Origin: Neurospora tetraspora
Lineage: Eukaryota; Ascomycota; Sordariomycetes; Sordariales; Sordariaceae
Reading direction: 5' to 3'
DNA: 64,000 nucleotides
NCBI RefSeq assembly: GCF_033439725.1
Contig: NW_026944386.1
Coordinates: forward strand, 372,001-436,000
The notes under the pieces: generated by a model
Seen by the model: the letters and a program-made list of their open reading frames with translations, nothing else
Database searches by the model: none
Told to the model about the DNA's origin: nothing
Program-made: the position numbers and the translations under genes
Shown here: one piece after another, positions 11,702 through 23,600 of the stretch
Layout of the letters: each line of letters opens with the position of its first letter
Numbering within the stretch: position 1 is the stretch's first letter

Positions 11702-12322
11702 CTTCATCCGGTGGCGACGCCACGGCGAACCCCACGGCAAGTGTTCCGAACCTAGCCTCCACTTTCCGGGATGCTGTCCTTGGCCCTTACCATTTCAAAA
11801 AGGGGATCATCAAAGGTAAACAAATGCTTGAAGAAATTCAGTAAATTGGAGGCTCATGGAAACGCCCATGATAATCATACAGAACGAAAGAAACCCAAAG
11901 CGTACCGTCTCCTCCACCTGTATCACCTAACAGCTTGGCATTACTCCCCCGGACCAGAAAACAATCACTGCTTAAGAAGACGAGCCCATAGACCTGACTG
12001 ATATCCATCATTCCCAAACGCCAATCCTGAAAATGTATCCCTACTTGTATGAGAAAGTCTTCTAACTGCAATCCCTTCGTGCCCTGCATCGTGCACCCTG
12101 ACAGCCTACAGCAGTAGCAGCAGTTCTGTTGCGTACCTGGTCCTCCTCCCTTCTCTAACCCATATCCTACTCCTCACTCCATCCTCTCCTAGCCCCCGAC
12201 CGCTACCAAGACCTCTCATACCCATGACCTTCCTCTCCTTCCTCCTCCTGATCACCACCCCAGTCCCCCCTCCAACTTTCCACCTCCAACCCACCTCCAC
12301 CTCTCCCCTCTTCAGGCCCCTC
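11702..12322. other. Intergenic region downstream of atg27
   Basis: Normal-GC sequence with no convincing coding region. It presumably includes the 3' UTR of atg27 (minus strand). Confidence 0.4.
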
Positions 12323-13742
12323 CTAAACAGCCGAATACCCTCCCCGACTCCCACTGCTCTGTACGGTATTCAACACCCGTCTCGTCCAGTCCTTGAGCAA
12401 ATAGGGGATGTCCCTGATGGTGTCGCCATGTGGCAGGAGGTCCCAACCACGCGCGCCGTACCGGTTGTAGTTGAGCCAGGAGCCGAAGATGAGGTAGGCG
12501 GCTATGGCTAGGAAGAGGCTTTTGGGGTGTTGGTGTTAGTTTTGCGTCGGACAAAATAAGGGGTACCAACAAAGGGAAGGTAAAGAAAAGGGAAGGGAAA
12601 AAGAAAGGGAAGAGGAAAAGGGGACGGGTAAGAACTTACAGAACCACAAGCCAAGTAAAGAACCCCCAACTCTTATTGATATCCTCCTCACCGTTTCCGC
12701 CCTTGTTGCCGCCGTCTTTATCATCACCATCCTTCGGCTTATCCTTGTCTCCATCCTTTGGCTTGTCCTTATCCCCATCACTAGGCTTGTCGCCGTCTTT
12801 GGGCTTGTCGCCGCCACCGGAGGCATCCAAACAAGCAAACTTGGTATACCACGTCAACTCGAGCTGATCCACATCCTCACCAACACGCTTATACCCATTC
12901 CACACCAGCGCCGTCGGCGTTGTCCCGTTATTAATCGTCTTTTGCGTCTCGGGGTATCCATCGTCGCCCTCTTCCTCTTTTTTGTCGTCACCATCCCTTG
13001 TAAAAAGCTTGGGCTTCTCATACTGATCCTCGCTGTCGATTATTTCGCCTTCCGTACCCGTCAAAGTCTTGTTGCAGACGAAATTGATGACGACCTTTTG
13101 GTGTCGCGATTGGTGCTTGTACCCCGTAAAAGTCAGCTTGATGCCGCCGTCCTTGTTGTGGTCGGAAGAGGAATCGAGCTTGGTGGCTTCGTAGTGGAAG
13201 GATGAGCCGCCGGCGAGGGTGGTGGCTGTTTCGAAGGTGGATTTCTTGTCGGAGGGGGAGTAGTGGTGTTTGAGTCTGCAGACTGTTTTTGTTTTGGGGT
13301 TCTGTTAGTATCGTTGCTTTTGGAGTTGTTGTTCCTGGCATCGTGAGTTCTAGCTTGGGGAGATCCCGGCTTGCTTAGATCTTCCCCAGCTTAACCCACG
13401 TCACCAGTCCATAACTCTGCTACTATCAAGGGTAGACGAACCTCTAGCATCACCCCCACACTGCTCCTCCTTCTTAACATCCCCCTTCCTCTTCAGCGGC
13501 GCACAGATATCCAACGTATACGTATAGTTGTAGTAAGCCGGCGGGTCGTACTCGTTCGTCACCACCGTGTGTGGCCCGCCGAGCTCGCCAAAGTTGTACT
13601 TGTGTCCGTCCACGACGATCTCCTTGCAGCGCATTACTTCGGCCGGTGGGGGGGCGGCGGCTGTGATTGTCGAGGGGAGCCCCGCGAGAAGGAGGACGGT
13701 GGCGGCGGCGGCGCCGGCTAGGGGGGTTGTTGGGGGGCGCAT
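12323..13742 (-). CDS. atg27: Autophagy-related type I membrane protein Atg27
   Basis: The exons on the minus strand are 13742-13454, 13282-12640 and 12518-12323, totalling 1,128 nt (375 residues). The introns begin GTGATG and GTAAGT, have CTAAC branch sites and join in frame. A hydrophobic signal peptide covers about residues 1-28. The lumenal region contains paired cysteines (RCKE, DICAP, QCG/VCRL, FVCN, FACL), as in the mannose-6-phosphate-receptor-like Atg27 fold. A KPKDGDK repeat precedes one membrane segment (WGFFTWLVVL...LIFGSWL), which is split by the last intron. The tail ends GGYSAV, the tyrosine-based sorting signal of Atg27. Atg27 cycles between vacuole, endosome and Golgi and supports Atg9 trafficking. 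Splice sites were inferred by eye. The first donor could instead be the nearby GTTCGT, changing four residues. Confidence 0.88.
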
Positions 13743-14897
13743 TGTGTATGTGTGTGCTTCGGGGGAGGGTGGAAGGTGGTGTTGGATGTCGGTGTCGGTG
13801 TAGATGCCTCTAGGTACAGAGCGTACGTGATGAGGTCGACGACGCGGCGAACAGCGGCGGCGTGTATATAATCCGCGATGGTTTTTGTTCCAAAGTCGTC
13901 GAGGGAGTTGTTATACGTAGAGGGGTCCGGCCCGGGGTAGGTAGGGTAGGTAGGGTAGGTCGGTTCGATCGGCCGCTCGGCGGGTTAAAGAAGCTAGAGA
14001 AGCTAGAAGCTAGACAGTTGGCAAGGTCCAACCTAACGCACGCAGGGTCAGCGGGTCAGGGTTCCAACCGTCAGGGTATTTCGAGTCCGACGATCGGTGT
14101 CTGTTTGTTGCGTGCGTAGAGAAGTATCGAGACGGGAGGCTGAGCGAAGTCTGGGATGATGGAAAGATGCGAATTCTGCCTAACTATCCGAGGAGCACCG
14201 AAGAAGGAGTTATTGAGGTAGCGAAGGACGGTCCGATGTCTCGCGCGACCGGGTACAAGAGGTTTCAGGAAAAGAGAAATCTACGTACAGCTAGGTAGTC
14301 GAGTTGTAAAGTCCAGATTGACAGGAGGTATCTCGACAGCGATAAACGGATGCACTATCTCGATTCTCGCAAGTTGAAAGTGCTCTGGGTCGCTTTCAGT
14401 TGTTCCTAACCAGAGCTGATTCCGTCATTTAGGCCAGCTGATAGGGTCAAGTGCAGAGGCACAGCACCCGGACCACCCGAACGGATCAGTGCACTAACAG
14501 CGGGTCAAAGGGGACTACAAGTAGTACGTACCTTTTGAGATGTGTTTAAAGTTGGTTATGTAAGCAGCGGGCCTTCCCCTACCCCTGAGACTGACGACGA
14601 CGACAACATCAACAACCAGTTACGATGAGAAACGATTATAACGGAGAGAGGTACGAGCGAGTTTTGAATAGTCGATTAGCATATATACTATAGTCTTTTC
14701 CTGTAAGGCATTTCCCTTCCATGCTCTATCCAGCCTAACCAAAAATGCCCCATGTTCCGTACCGTACCGTATCCCATGCAAAGTGGAAGCCAACGCTTGA
14801 TAACCATCATTATGAGAAGGTTGTCCCTTGAACACCACACAATGATTCCGTCCGCCATGCTGGTTGTCTCTTTATGCTATTCCCAGCGGATTGGCGA
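13743..14897. promoter_or_regulatory. Upstream region of atg27
   Basis: About 1.15 kb without a gene, between the atg27 start and the 3' end of the next minus-strand gene. It contains a short GTAGG/GTAGGTAGG repeat near 13935-13960. No specific regulatory site was identified. Confidence 0.4.
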
Positions 14898-17800
14898 CTA
14901 AACAATCCGGTCCCAAACGCCTGGGTCATATACCCCGCCTCCTTCACCTCGACCCCCTCTGCCTTCCTGGCTCTCTACCATCCCATTCCCCTCTTCCTCG
15001 TCATCACCAGTGCGTTTCCGCTTTAGCGTACTGTGTGTCCCAGAACTGGGCGAGTCCCAAAGATTCCGCCCACTTCCAAGTCCAGAACTGAGCCCCTGAC
15101 CAAGTGTCGAGGATTGTGCCCTCTTCTTGCCCTTCTCACCCCTCGCCTGCGCCAGCTCATCATCGATATCCCAACTATCAATAAAGTCATCCAGGTTATC
15201 CATGACCTCACTAACTTCGTCCGTTTCTTCGATAGGAGGTTGGGAGTCAAAGCCCGGGAGCTTGGGGAGGCGGAAACCGTCATCGGTTTTCTGCTGTTGT
15301 TCTGGTACTGGGGGGCCTGTCCGGTCTGTCGTCGAATCTTGCCAAATTCCCCTGTTGCTAGTCAAAGGAGCTGCTGAGAAGGTTCCATCCTGCACTCCCT
15401 GCTGCCGACCGTTGAAGTTGACATTCTCAACCTGCCGATCGGCCTGAACAAAAGCGTTGGCCATACCATCCACAGCCGGGCTACCACACGTTTGCTGCGA
15501 TTCGCTTGGTAGGAGACGTTTAGCTAGTCGGGAGGTCCCCGTGCTTCGAGCATTGCCACTAACATCTCGAAGCATTGGGCTCTCCCTCCCATCATCCCTA
15601 TACCCGGCAGCAGCAGCAGGTGTAGCAGTCACAGGCCTAGGCGCAAGTCGTCTGCGACCAGAAACAGCAGCAAAGTGCTTCCCGAACTTCTGGCTTTCCT
15701 TTGGTAACGAGTCGATACTTGGCACATATATGCTCGGTGGCGGGGATGCTGCTCGTCCTGGTATGCCTCTGTAGTTGGATATTGACGCTGACGTAGAGAG
15801 GATAGATCTCCGCTGTGGGTAATTCTTCATCCTGTTAACCGAGGAGAGTTGGACAGGATCCTCCATATCCACATCCATGTCCATTGGTATCTCAGGGTCC
15901 ACGTATTCAGCTTCTCCCGGCAGCGGAGCCCACGATACACGTTTGTTCTTCCTGCTAGGAGCTGACGGCATTGCAGTTTCGGGCATGGTGGCCTCAACAC
16001 GACTGGAATCCCACGGGTTCGTAACCACCGCTTCCTCCAAAGCTTGAGTGTCTGGTAAACGACCGTCTCCTAGTGACAACCGCGGACGTTTTGCCGGCCT
16101 CTTTGGCGATGGTGTCATAAAGTGTTTGAAGGACTTGATAGACATCGTGAACTCTGGAGTAGGGAGACTCGATCGCTTGGTTTCTGGGGTGGAAGGCGGA
16201 TGGGGAGGTTGAAGTTGAGGTGTTTGGACTTGGGCCATGGGTATCTCTGCCACCTCTGTCTGAGCGTTGTTACCAGGAACAGGAGGATTTGACAATACTG
16301 GTAGGACGGAATCCTCCATGTCCACGAAGCAAGAGCTGGAGGCGGGAGAGGATAGTGGTGATGAGACAGGGTTGAAGAATCGAGGTTCCGGTGCTGGAGC
16401 AGCGAGGGCCGTTATTTGCGAGTCGCCCTTTGCCCAAGGGCTTTGTTGGATGACTGGTTGGAAGGCTTGAGCGAGGGCTTGGCTGGCGATGACTGAGAGT
16501 TGTGTCCGGTTTGGCTCCGGGTTCACTGGCGCCTCAGGAGTAGTGGATGAGCGTGGTTGTACGAGGACCGGTATCTTTAGGGGTTTCGTAAAGGGTTTCT
16601 GTAAACCAGGAGATGGACGAAGGGGTGTTGCGTTGCGGGAAGTCGGATTTGTTATATGCCGAAGGTCCATGACGTTGACACTTCTCTTTGATTGTTCAGG
16701 TGTATTGTGCTGCGCTGGTGTGTCACGTTCCGTTATCGAGGGTTCTTCTATGCTCGCCAGGGGTAATGAGTTCTGGGTCTGGACTTGAGATGGGCGAGGG
16801 AGGCTGCTAGCCTCAGTTGGCCATTCGAGCCGCACTTGATTGATCGTGTCATCGTAGATGCTCTCTTCGGATACTGTAGCCTCCGGTACCGAATGTGGTT
16901 GTGATTGTAATAAGCGACTGGGTGATTGCGAATTAAGAACATTGTGCGCGACCTTTGTTGGCTCTCTGTCATTTTCGGGGTGCTGATTGATTGTGAAGTA
17001 TTCTAGACTTCCTTGTCCTCCATGATCTTCTACTGATTCGGAGACAGATCCGTTTTGCGAACGCCCCGCCGTTGCTGACGCTATACCAAGAGCCATATCG
17101 GACGTTGATTCTTGGGTACTCGCTTGTCGTTGGGATTTGGGCCAGAGAAGTTTCCTCACGTTTTCAACGGGCTCTTCGATCGGCTCCTCCTCTTCTTCCT
17201 CGAAAGACGTAGCAGGACTCGATATCTCGGATGACGAGGGCGATGTTGGGTCGGTAGTATGACTCTTTTGTTCTCCTTCGGTCATCTCAGGAGCAGTGTG
17301 GGTGACAGCAGCATTTGGTTGAGGGAGGTCGGTCGCGGAAGTAACGGGCTGAGGGATTTCTGGCTGTGCCACGGTGATCTGTTGGTGATGTTCTGGCACA
17401 TCAGACGGCTCGTTGGTGGATTTCTTTGTCTCATCAGGCTCGGACGGCTGATTGTCTACCAACATGTGCTCGGGTTCGATTGTTTGATGCTCGAGGGTGA
17501 CCGATCCATTTTCATTTGCCCTTCTTTGGTAATGCGAGGTAGAGTCAGAGGTCGGCGCATGCAAGCTGCGGCCTAACCGACTTGAGGGGCTCTGGGGGCC
17601 ATTGTCGCCCGGTAGAGTCGCACCAACAAGTCCCGGTAGAAGATTGCCCTGTTTCCTCTTCTCTTGCGCCCGCCAAGAGGGGCTGTAACAGGTACTTCCC
17701 CGGAGCGATTGTTCATATATCTTGACGGCAGCGGGTGACAAGTCGATGGTATCGACAGGAATAAACCCCAATTCTTGCCTAGGTCGAAGGTCTAGTTTGC

Positions 17801-18779
17801 CATGGGACTGGAGAAGAGGTTGTGCTGTTACCGGGCGTTTTGTAGGGCTGTCGTAGTCTGATGTGGCCTGAGCAGGGAGGATTTCTGATGCCTGTTGGTT
17901 CTCGTTGCTTTGTTCTTGGTTTTTGTCTCCCAAGTCCTCTCCAGTGTTATCATCCTCGCCATCACCCTCTTCGTCATCCTCCACTTCCTGCTCCTCGCTT
18001 AGCTCTTCAATTTGCTCTTCATCCAGATCGGTGAGGGATGAATCGTCCTCTTCGTCGACGCTGATGAACCCTGCTTCCTCCTCTGCGTCGTATTCTAGGT
18101 TGACCTCTTGATGCTGCTCAACATTGTCCTCGTGGCTATGCTCCAGTGGATCATCCTCAACAATCTCGTCTGCGACGATAGACGAAGACACGATGATGGA
18201 CCGGGACCCATGCGTTCTAGGTGTAATCTCGACTTGTAGGCTTTTCAAAGTATCGGGTGAGCTCGGCTCGTAGGTGTTCTCATCAAACGGGTCCTCCAGT
18301 CTTGATTGATTTGCGACCGTGTCTTGCCATGTCTTGATCTCGTGCAGGATTTCGTCGTCTAGATATCGGTGGGATGTAGCGGGAGTATTGGGCCTCGGAC
18401 TGGCTGCATCGTGGACGTATGATTCTAAAATCGTTGGTGTCGCTGCTATGATGACCGATTCCTCTTGGACGCAAGCTGGAGTAGACTGAACAGCCTGACT
18501 TTTTCTACTAGTATTTGATCGCCATGGGTTTGACCAGCCGCTCTCCTTGGTAAAGGGACCTCTCAGTGACGCAGATAGCAGCATGAGTGGCTTTCCCTGG
18601 AGAAAGCGCTGGCCCTTGTCCTCGTATCGCTCTCGTCGCTCGGTCGGGGAATTGTAGGCTTCATCTTCGGAACCGGAGTATAAGACGTCTTCGGACGTGT
18701 GGAGGGCTTCGGAGTAGACAGGCTCGTCGGGAAAGGCTTCGGTAAGCCAGCCGTGGACAAGGTGCGAACGGCGCTTCAT
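14898..18779 (-). CDS. Large disordered protein of unknown function, probably nuclear
   Basis: An uninterrupted 1,293-residue frame. The ATG at 18779 (MKRRSHLVHGWLTEAF) is chosen because the frame further upstream begins with TTG. The N-terminal 70 residues look ordered and may be conserved. Residues about 230-300 are strongly acidic (runs of Glu/Asp). Much of the rest is Ser/Pro/Thr/Gln-rich. Two basic clusters (KRPAKRPRL and RKNKRVSWAP) suggest nuclear localisation, and KRVSW fits the RVxF-type docking motif for protein phosphatase 1. Near the C terminus, DNLDDFIDSWDIDDELAQA looks like a short helical acidic motif. I recognise no catalytic domain. It is divergent with the CDC11 gene across a 1.8-kb gap. 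Confidence 0.75.
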   Translation of the reverse strand: MKRRSHLVHGWLTEAFPDEPVYSEALHTSEDVLYSGSEDEAYNSPTERRERYEDKGQRFLQGKPLMLLSASLRGPFTKESGWSNPWRSNTSRKSQAVQSTPACVQEESVIIAATPTILESYVHDAASPRPNTPATSHRYLDDEILHEIKTWQDTVANQSRLEDPFDENTYEPSSPDTLKSLQVEITPRTHGSRSIIVSSSIVADEIVEDDPLEHSHEDNVEQHQEVNLEYDAEEEAGFISVDEEDDSSLTDLDEEQIEELSEEQEVEDDEEGDGEDDNTGEDLGDKNQEQSNENQQASEILPAQATSDYDSPTKRPVTAQPLLQSHGKLDLRPRQELGFIPVDTIDLSPAAVKIYEQSLRGSTCYSPSWRAQEKRKQGNLLPGLVGATLPGDNGPQSPSSRLGRSLHAPTSDSTSHYQRRANENGSVTLEHQTIEPEHMLVDNQPSEPDETKKSTNEPSDVPEHHQQITVAQPEIPQPVTSATDLPQPNAAVTHTAPEMTEGEQKSHTTDPTSPSSSEISSPATSFEEEEEEPIEEPVENVRKLLWPKSQRQASTQESTSDMALGIASATAGRSQNGSVSESVEDHGGQGSLEYFTINQHPENDREPTKVAHNVLNSQSPSRLLQSQPHSVPEATVSEESIYDDTINQVRLEWPTEASSLPRPSQVQTQNSLPLASIEEPSITERDTPAQHNTPEQSKRSVNVMDLRHITNPTSRNATPLRPSPGLQKPFTKPLKIPVLVQPRSSTTPEAPVNPEPNRTQLSVIASQALAQAFQPVIQQSPWAKGDSQITALAAPAPEPRFFNPVSSPLSSPASSSCFVDMEDSVLPVLSNPPVPGNNAQTEVAEIPMAQVQTPQLQPPHPPSTPETKRSSLPTPEFTMSIKSFKHFMTPSPKRPAKRPRLSLGDGRLPDTQALEEAVVTNPWDSSRVEATMPETAMPSAPSRKNKRVSWAPLPGEAEYVDPEIPMDMDVDMEDPVQLSSVNRMKNYPQRRSILSTSASISNYRGIPGRAASPPPSIYVPSIDSLPKESQKFGKHFAAVSGRRRLAPRPVTATPAAAAGYRDDGRESPMLRDVSGNARSTGTSRLAKRLLPSESQQTCGSPAVDGMANAFVQADRQVENVNFNGRQQGVQDGTFSAAPLTSNRGIWQDSTTDRTGPPVPEQQQKTDDGFRLPKLPGFDSQPPIEETDEVSEVMDNLDDFIDSWDIDDELAQARGEKGKKRAQSSTLGQGLSSGLGSGRNLWDSPSSGTHSTLKRKRTGDDEEEGNGMVESQEGRGGRGEGGGVYDPGVWDRIV

Positions 18780-20602
18780 GTTGTCAAAGTTCAAACGGCT
18801 CGTTGGTTACTGTTAGTCGACAGGTTGTTATTGTTACATCGATCGAGGTACGGCAGTCATCCAACAGTCGCTAACAAGCGCCGATGGCATTCATTCCGGT
18901 TCGTCGTCCTGAGCGCAGAGTGAGCGCATCGCCGGTCGAGATGTCGAGGACAGTCTGGCTCTTGGAGGGTGTCGATAGCAGCTTGGTACAAACAGATTGA
19001 TTGGGTTACAAAAAAGAAAAGACGTGGTTGAAGCAGTTTGCTGTCGTCCGTATTCGTTGCTTTTTCTTTGGTCTGGATGGTGCAATTGGATTGAAGCAGA
19101 GATCAGATTCGGGTTACGGTACCTTGGCGACTTGCAAGCAGCGTCAGGGTTATGTTAGCGGATCGCGTCAACTTTCCTTTTTCTTTACCTCGTGTGGTGT
19201 TCGCGCAAAACCAATTAAAGAGGGTTCGCCAAGTCATGTGACATTACTTGAAGATGAAGCTGCAAGCTCTTTAACTGTAGTGGAGATTGGAGAGCGGGGC
19301 ATTCGCGGACCGCCCTGCAGTTTCGAAGATCATTTGCTCTCTCTCTGATGGCCCGTGCTTGATGAAAGTGAAACAGCGAATCATGGTTGCCAAGATCCAA
19401 TCATGGCTTTGGCCTTGTCAACCTGGAACGTCTCACTGAAGAAACACAAGGGAGTGGCCGGGGAGCACTGATAAGATACCAAACAGGTACCCCAAACCCA
19501 GTCCCTGGCTCTCTTGAATTGGAGAAAGTACAACGCAAAGACACTGAAGAAGGGCGATCATTGTCATTGGATTGTATCGTTGGTAAGAAACAAGAAAATA
19601 TGCAGAGCACAGCATACGGTAACTGCAGTTCATCGCATGTTGTTAAAGCCTGGTAGATGCCCTGATTTGAGGAAAGAGATGCGATGAGACGGGAACAAGG
19701 AACAAGAACTCTTTCTCTCTTTTGATCCAAGATCCCATCCAGGAACAGGAACAGAGTAACGTCAACCAGCCTTCCCTTGCAAGTCATCATCCAAGCAAAT
19801 GGGTTCAGCCACTTTAATTATGTTCCTTCCTTATAGCTGTGTGCTGTGCCGTGTTCTTGGGTCGTGAGTGGTAGAGAGGGAGGTCGTGTTGATGGGCCGT
19901 CCAATAGAAGGCGCCTCTTTCTTTCAGACTTCCCGTTGTTACCAGAGACAAGTACCTTTTCGACTTTCAACAACACTTCCATAGCCAACGTCAACATCAG
20001 CATATCAACCATCGACTGTCAGCCATACAAACCGGGCCTTTTCCACTGGTCGTGTCTTACCCTTGCATATCTTTTTTTGAAAAAGAGCTAAGGAATCTAA
20101 ACCACCACGACAATCATCAACAGGCGTATTGTAATAACATAACCTTTTGCCGCGCCCCGCTCTCGTCGCCCAATCTCCATCCACGTCAACCATTGAACCT
20201 TTTCTGCAAACGGAGCACCACGGCTGCTGTACCTTAACAAAACCCAACCAAACAGCAAAGACCATATTTTCCAAATCGACAACTTGAAAAGAGATCGATA
20301 CGTACCCCGCCATCTTTAGAATTTCTCTGGGTCAAGGCATCATCCCGGCTTCTCTTGCCTCTGGAATCCACCCTTTCCGCCGCCGCGTTTCCATCCAGTC
20401 TCCAGCGGATTGCCAGCTTGTCACAGGCTCACAGCAGCGTTGTCACAGTCCACATTTTACGCTCACAGGTGTGATTGCGATTGCGCCCACACACACCACT
20501 CTCCGCCGATTGCGCTCCCAACTTCCCAACTCGTCTTGTACTCTCGTGTCCGTTTCCATTTCCAGGATTTGGTCACAAACTGGCATCCGAAAATCGCCCA
20601 GG
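18780..20602. promoter_or_regulatory. Divergent intergenic region
   Basis: 1.8 kb between the minus-strand unknown gene and CDC11 on the plus strand. It should contain both promoters and a long CDC11 leader. Small open frames have no recognisable features and are not called. Confidence 0.5.
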
Positions 20603-23600
20603 ATGGGGCATGCTTGGCTCGACTCCCTCTCGGAGGACTGGCCCTCCCAGCCTGGTTCTCTAGCCTCCAACGCGTCACAGTTTGCAAACAAGTTGGATAG
20701 CCATCAGCGGTCACAGTCGCAGTCGCAATCAATATCGAGACCCGGCACCGCTACCTCCCAAAGCAGGAAACCCCCCAAGACCCCTCCGAGTCGAATCCCT
20801 AGACCGAATTCGAATCGAACGAGTGCCAACAACAGCATCCTACACGATGATCGCGTCAACAGCAACACCGCTTCCAACGCTGCATCGCGCCGTGGCTCGA
20901 CCAAGTCCCTCGGGGATAGAGTTCGCGACCGCCAACGAGCCATTGACGCCCGCAGTCGCACCGCCTCCATAGCCGAATCCGTTCAGTCTGGCGGCTCCGT
21001 CATCCACAACATGAATGGTTATGATTCGCCTGGGAGGAAACAGGATACTCCAGAGTGGAAAAGACGTTTGGTCTATCGCGAGCTTGACTATGGCGAAGCA
21101 CCCGACCTGTTTACTTCGGCCGGCGCAATCCTCGAATCCATCTTCAAGCCACCACCTCCCCCTGCTGCTACGACCATGGCCGACACCAATCCGAATTCGA
21201 ATGCGCGAAACGGCCGAGGTTTCGAATCCCAGTACGAGTCGCAAGCCGAGTCCCATGTCGAGATTACACTACCATCGAGCCCGCCATTTCTAGGCAGAGA
21301 ACGGGACCCTTCAACCGTCGAGATACATGTGGAAGAGTCTCTCCAATCGCTTCCCCCAATTCCTAAGGAGCCAGAGGAGGAAGTCGAAGAGGGGCAACAA
21401 GAACAACAACGGCGCAAAATACCAGAAATACGGTACAGACGCGCTACCGATTCCAGTGCCCCCAGTCAAGGATCCGAGTCCAGTTTCCGCGCTTCTACTA
21501 CCCAGCAACAGACCTACCCCAAGGTCCGGTCGCGAACACCATCCACCTCCGCTTCTTCCCATCTCGGAAACCTCAGCGCTGGGTCGCGTCAGGCAAGCGG
21601 CCAGAGCGTCTTGCGCCATGAGGATTTCAGTCCGATACTGCTCACCATGCACGACGCGGGCGACGGCAACTCGAGTTTCGCGCCAGAAATATCCCCGGAC
21701 GAGCTCCGATACCGCCTCGAGACTCTTAGAAAGAATCAGTTGCGCATGGCCCGTACCGGCAGGAGCGATTCCGGAGCTAGTGTCTCTGGGAAGAGCGAGT
21801 CTGGAAAGAGCGAGGCTGACGCTGCTGCGACTGGTGGTTCGTCAAGGAGTGACAACAAGGCAGGCGACACCAACAACACTTCCAAGGACTATGAAAAGCT
21901 GGGAAGCTACATCAACGTCAGAAGAGGTGGTCGGTCTGCCGACGGATCGTTCCAGAACCACATGTTGAGCTCAGCCTTGAACGATATCTCGGAGCTCAAT
22001 CCAGAGGAGTCTCTCCAAGCTAGCACCCCCAAGCGCTTTCCCTCTGTTAGGGTCGAGCACTGGGATGACTACGAGCACGTCCCTGCACAAGTATCTGGCA
22101 ACATCTCCGACGAAATCTCGCCTCGCAGCAGACCTGCATTTCCGCGAATCCCCAATCTCAGTGCGGCTACGAAGCGCGTGCCATCTTCACAGCAAGGAGC
22201 CGGCAGCCCTTTGAAGCTCTTCCAGCCCTACGACACGTTCACCAGCGAGATTCTGCAAAGACGGCTAAGTCAATACCACAACGACACCCCGGGCGAGCAG
22301 GCTTCTTCTGGACAGCAGACTGGAGATGAGTCTCCAGTAAACATTTCCTACATGGACTCTGGAGGCTATCTATCACCACCCAAGACCCACACGCGTCGAG
22401 GACAGGAGACCGGTCAACGCAAGGCGTCGGTTGCGGTGAACCACTTCGGAGCTGGGGTTTTGGACGGATACGAGTTTCAGGACGAATTCTCGTACCAGTC
22501 GGTTGGCGCATCCGGTGTTGAGGGTGACAAGGAAAACCAGGGCCCAAATGACGATTCTCTGCCAGGACCCCCGATCCCTGTCTTTGACTTCAGCCGTCCG
22601 TCCTCGCACTCTGAAGCCGACGCCGACGCCGACGCCGACGCTGATGCAAGCAACTCTTCGGTGCGTAGGAAGCGCCAAAAGCCCGTTGACTCAGGTTCAT
22701 CGAAACGCCATTCCAAGACGGGGTCTAGCTCGGCGCATAAGAAGCGCCATGCTTTCACCCATATTCCCGCTACGTTTGCCACCCCCAGCAAGCGACGAAC
22801 AGACCCAGCCCCCGAGTTTAAGCGGCCGCGCACATCTCCTTCAAAGGATCCGACCCCTAAACGACGTAGGACTCTGCATGAGTCGGACATCGAGTTTGGA
22901 CTGGAAGATCTTTCTCCTTCTCCGGAAACGCAGTCCATGAAGCTGTCATACCAACAGATACAGGCTACTATTGATAAGCGGCGCAAGGAAGTGCATGCTG
23001 AAAAACGTCGCGAACCGGTTGAGCCTGGTACGCCCTCGGGGAAAGATGTGCCAAGACCAAGCACGCCGACTCCTCTCCAGAGATCGTCTCTTCAGAAGGA
23101 GGGTAAGAAGGGAAGGCCGCCCCTGACGGAGCTCATTACAAAGTCATCCAGTCGTCCTACTAGGCCGTCATCCAAGGCGTCTTCTAAGGGTCGGACGCCC
23201 AAGAAACATGGCGCACCAGGATCGGCAATGAACACCGACCGCAAACCTTCCATCAAAACCGAGGATTTCCTCATCGAAGCCAACAAGATCATGGCCATGA
23301 TCCGCAAGAACGCCGCCAGCGGTCTAACTAGTGTTGAGGAGTCGGATGAGTATGATTCTCGCCATGATGCAGATGGGGAGAGCTCCTATGAGGAGTCCAC
23401 CCAGGAATCGTTCCTGCGTCCGCCCAGCCGCGAGGGACGCCCGCCTTTGACGCGCAGGTCAACCAAGCAGGAAGATCCCGTCCTTGCAGAGCGTCTCAAG
23501 CAGTATGAGGAAGCAAGCGATATGGGTGACATCATGGGCTCGTCTCTGCGCTCGGCTGCGCTGTACCGGCAAGGCTTTGGTACTGTACGTCAGGATGAAA

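Noticed and set aside
20471-20602. 44-residue upstream extension of CDC11
   Set aside because: It opens with GTG; the ATG at 20603 gives the expected family N terminus.
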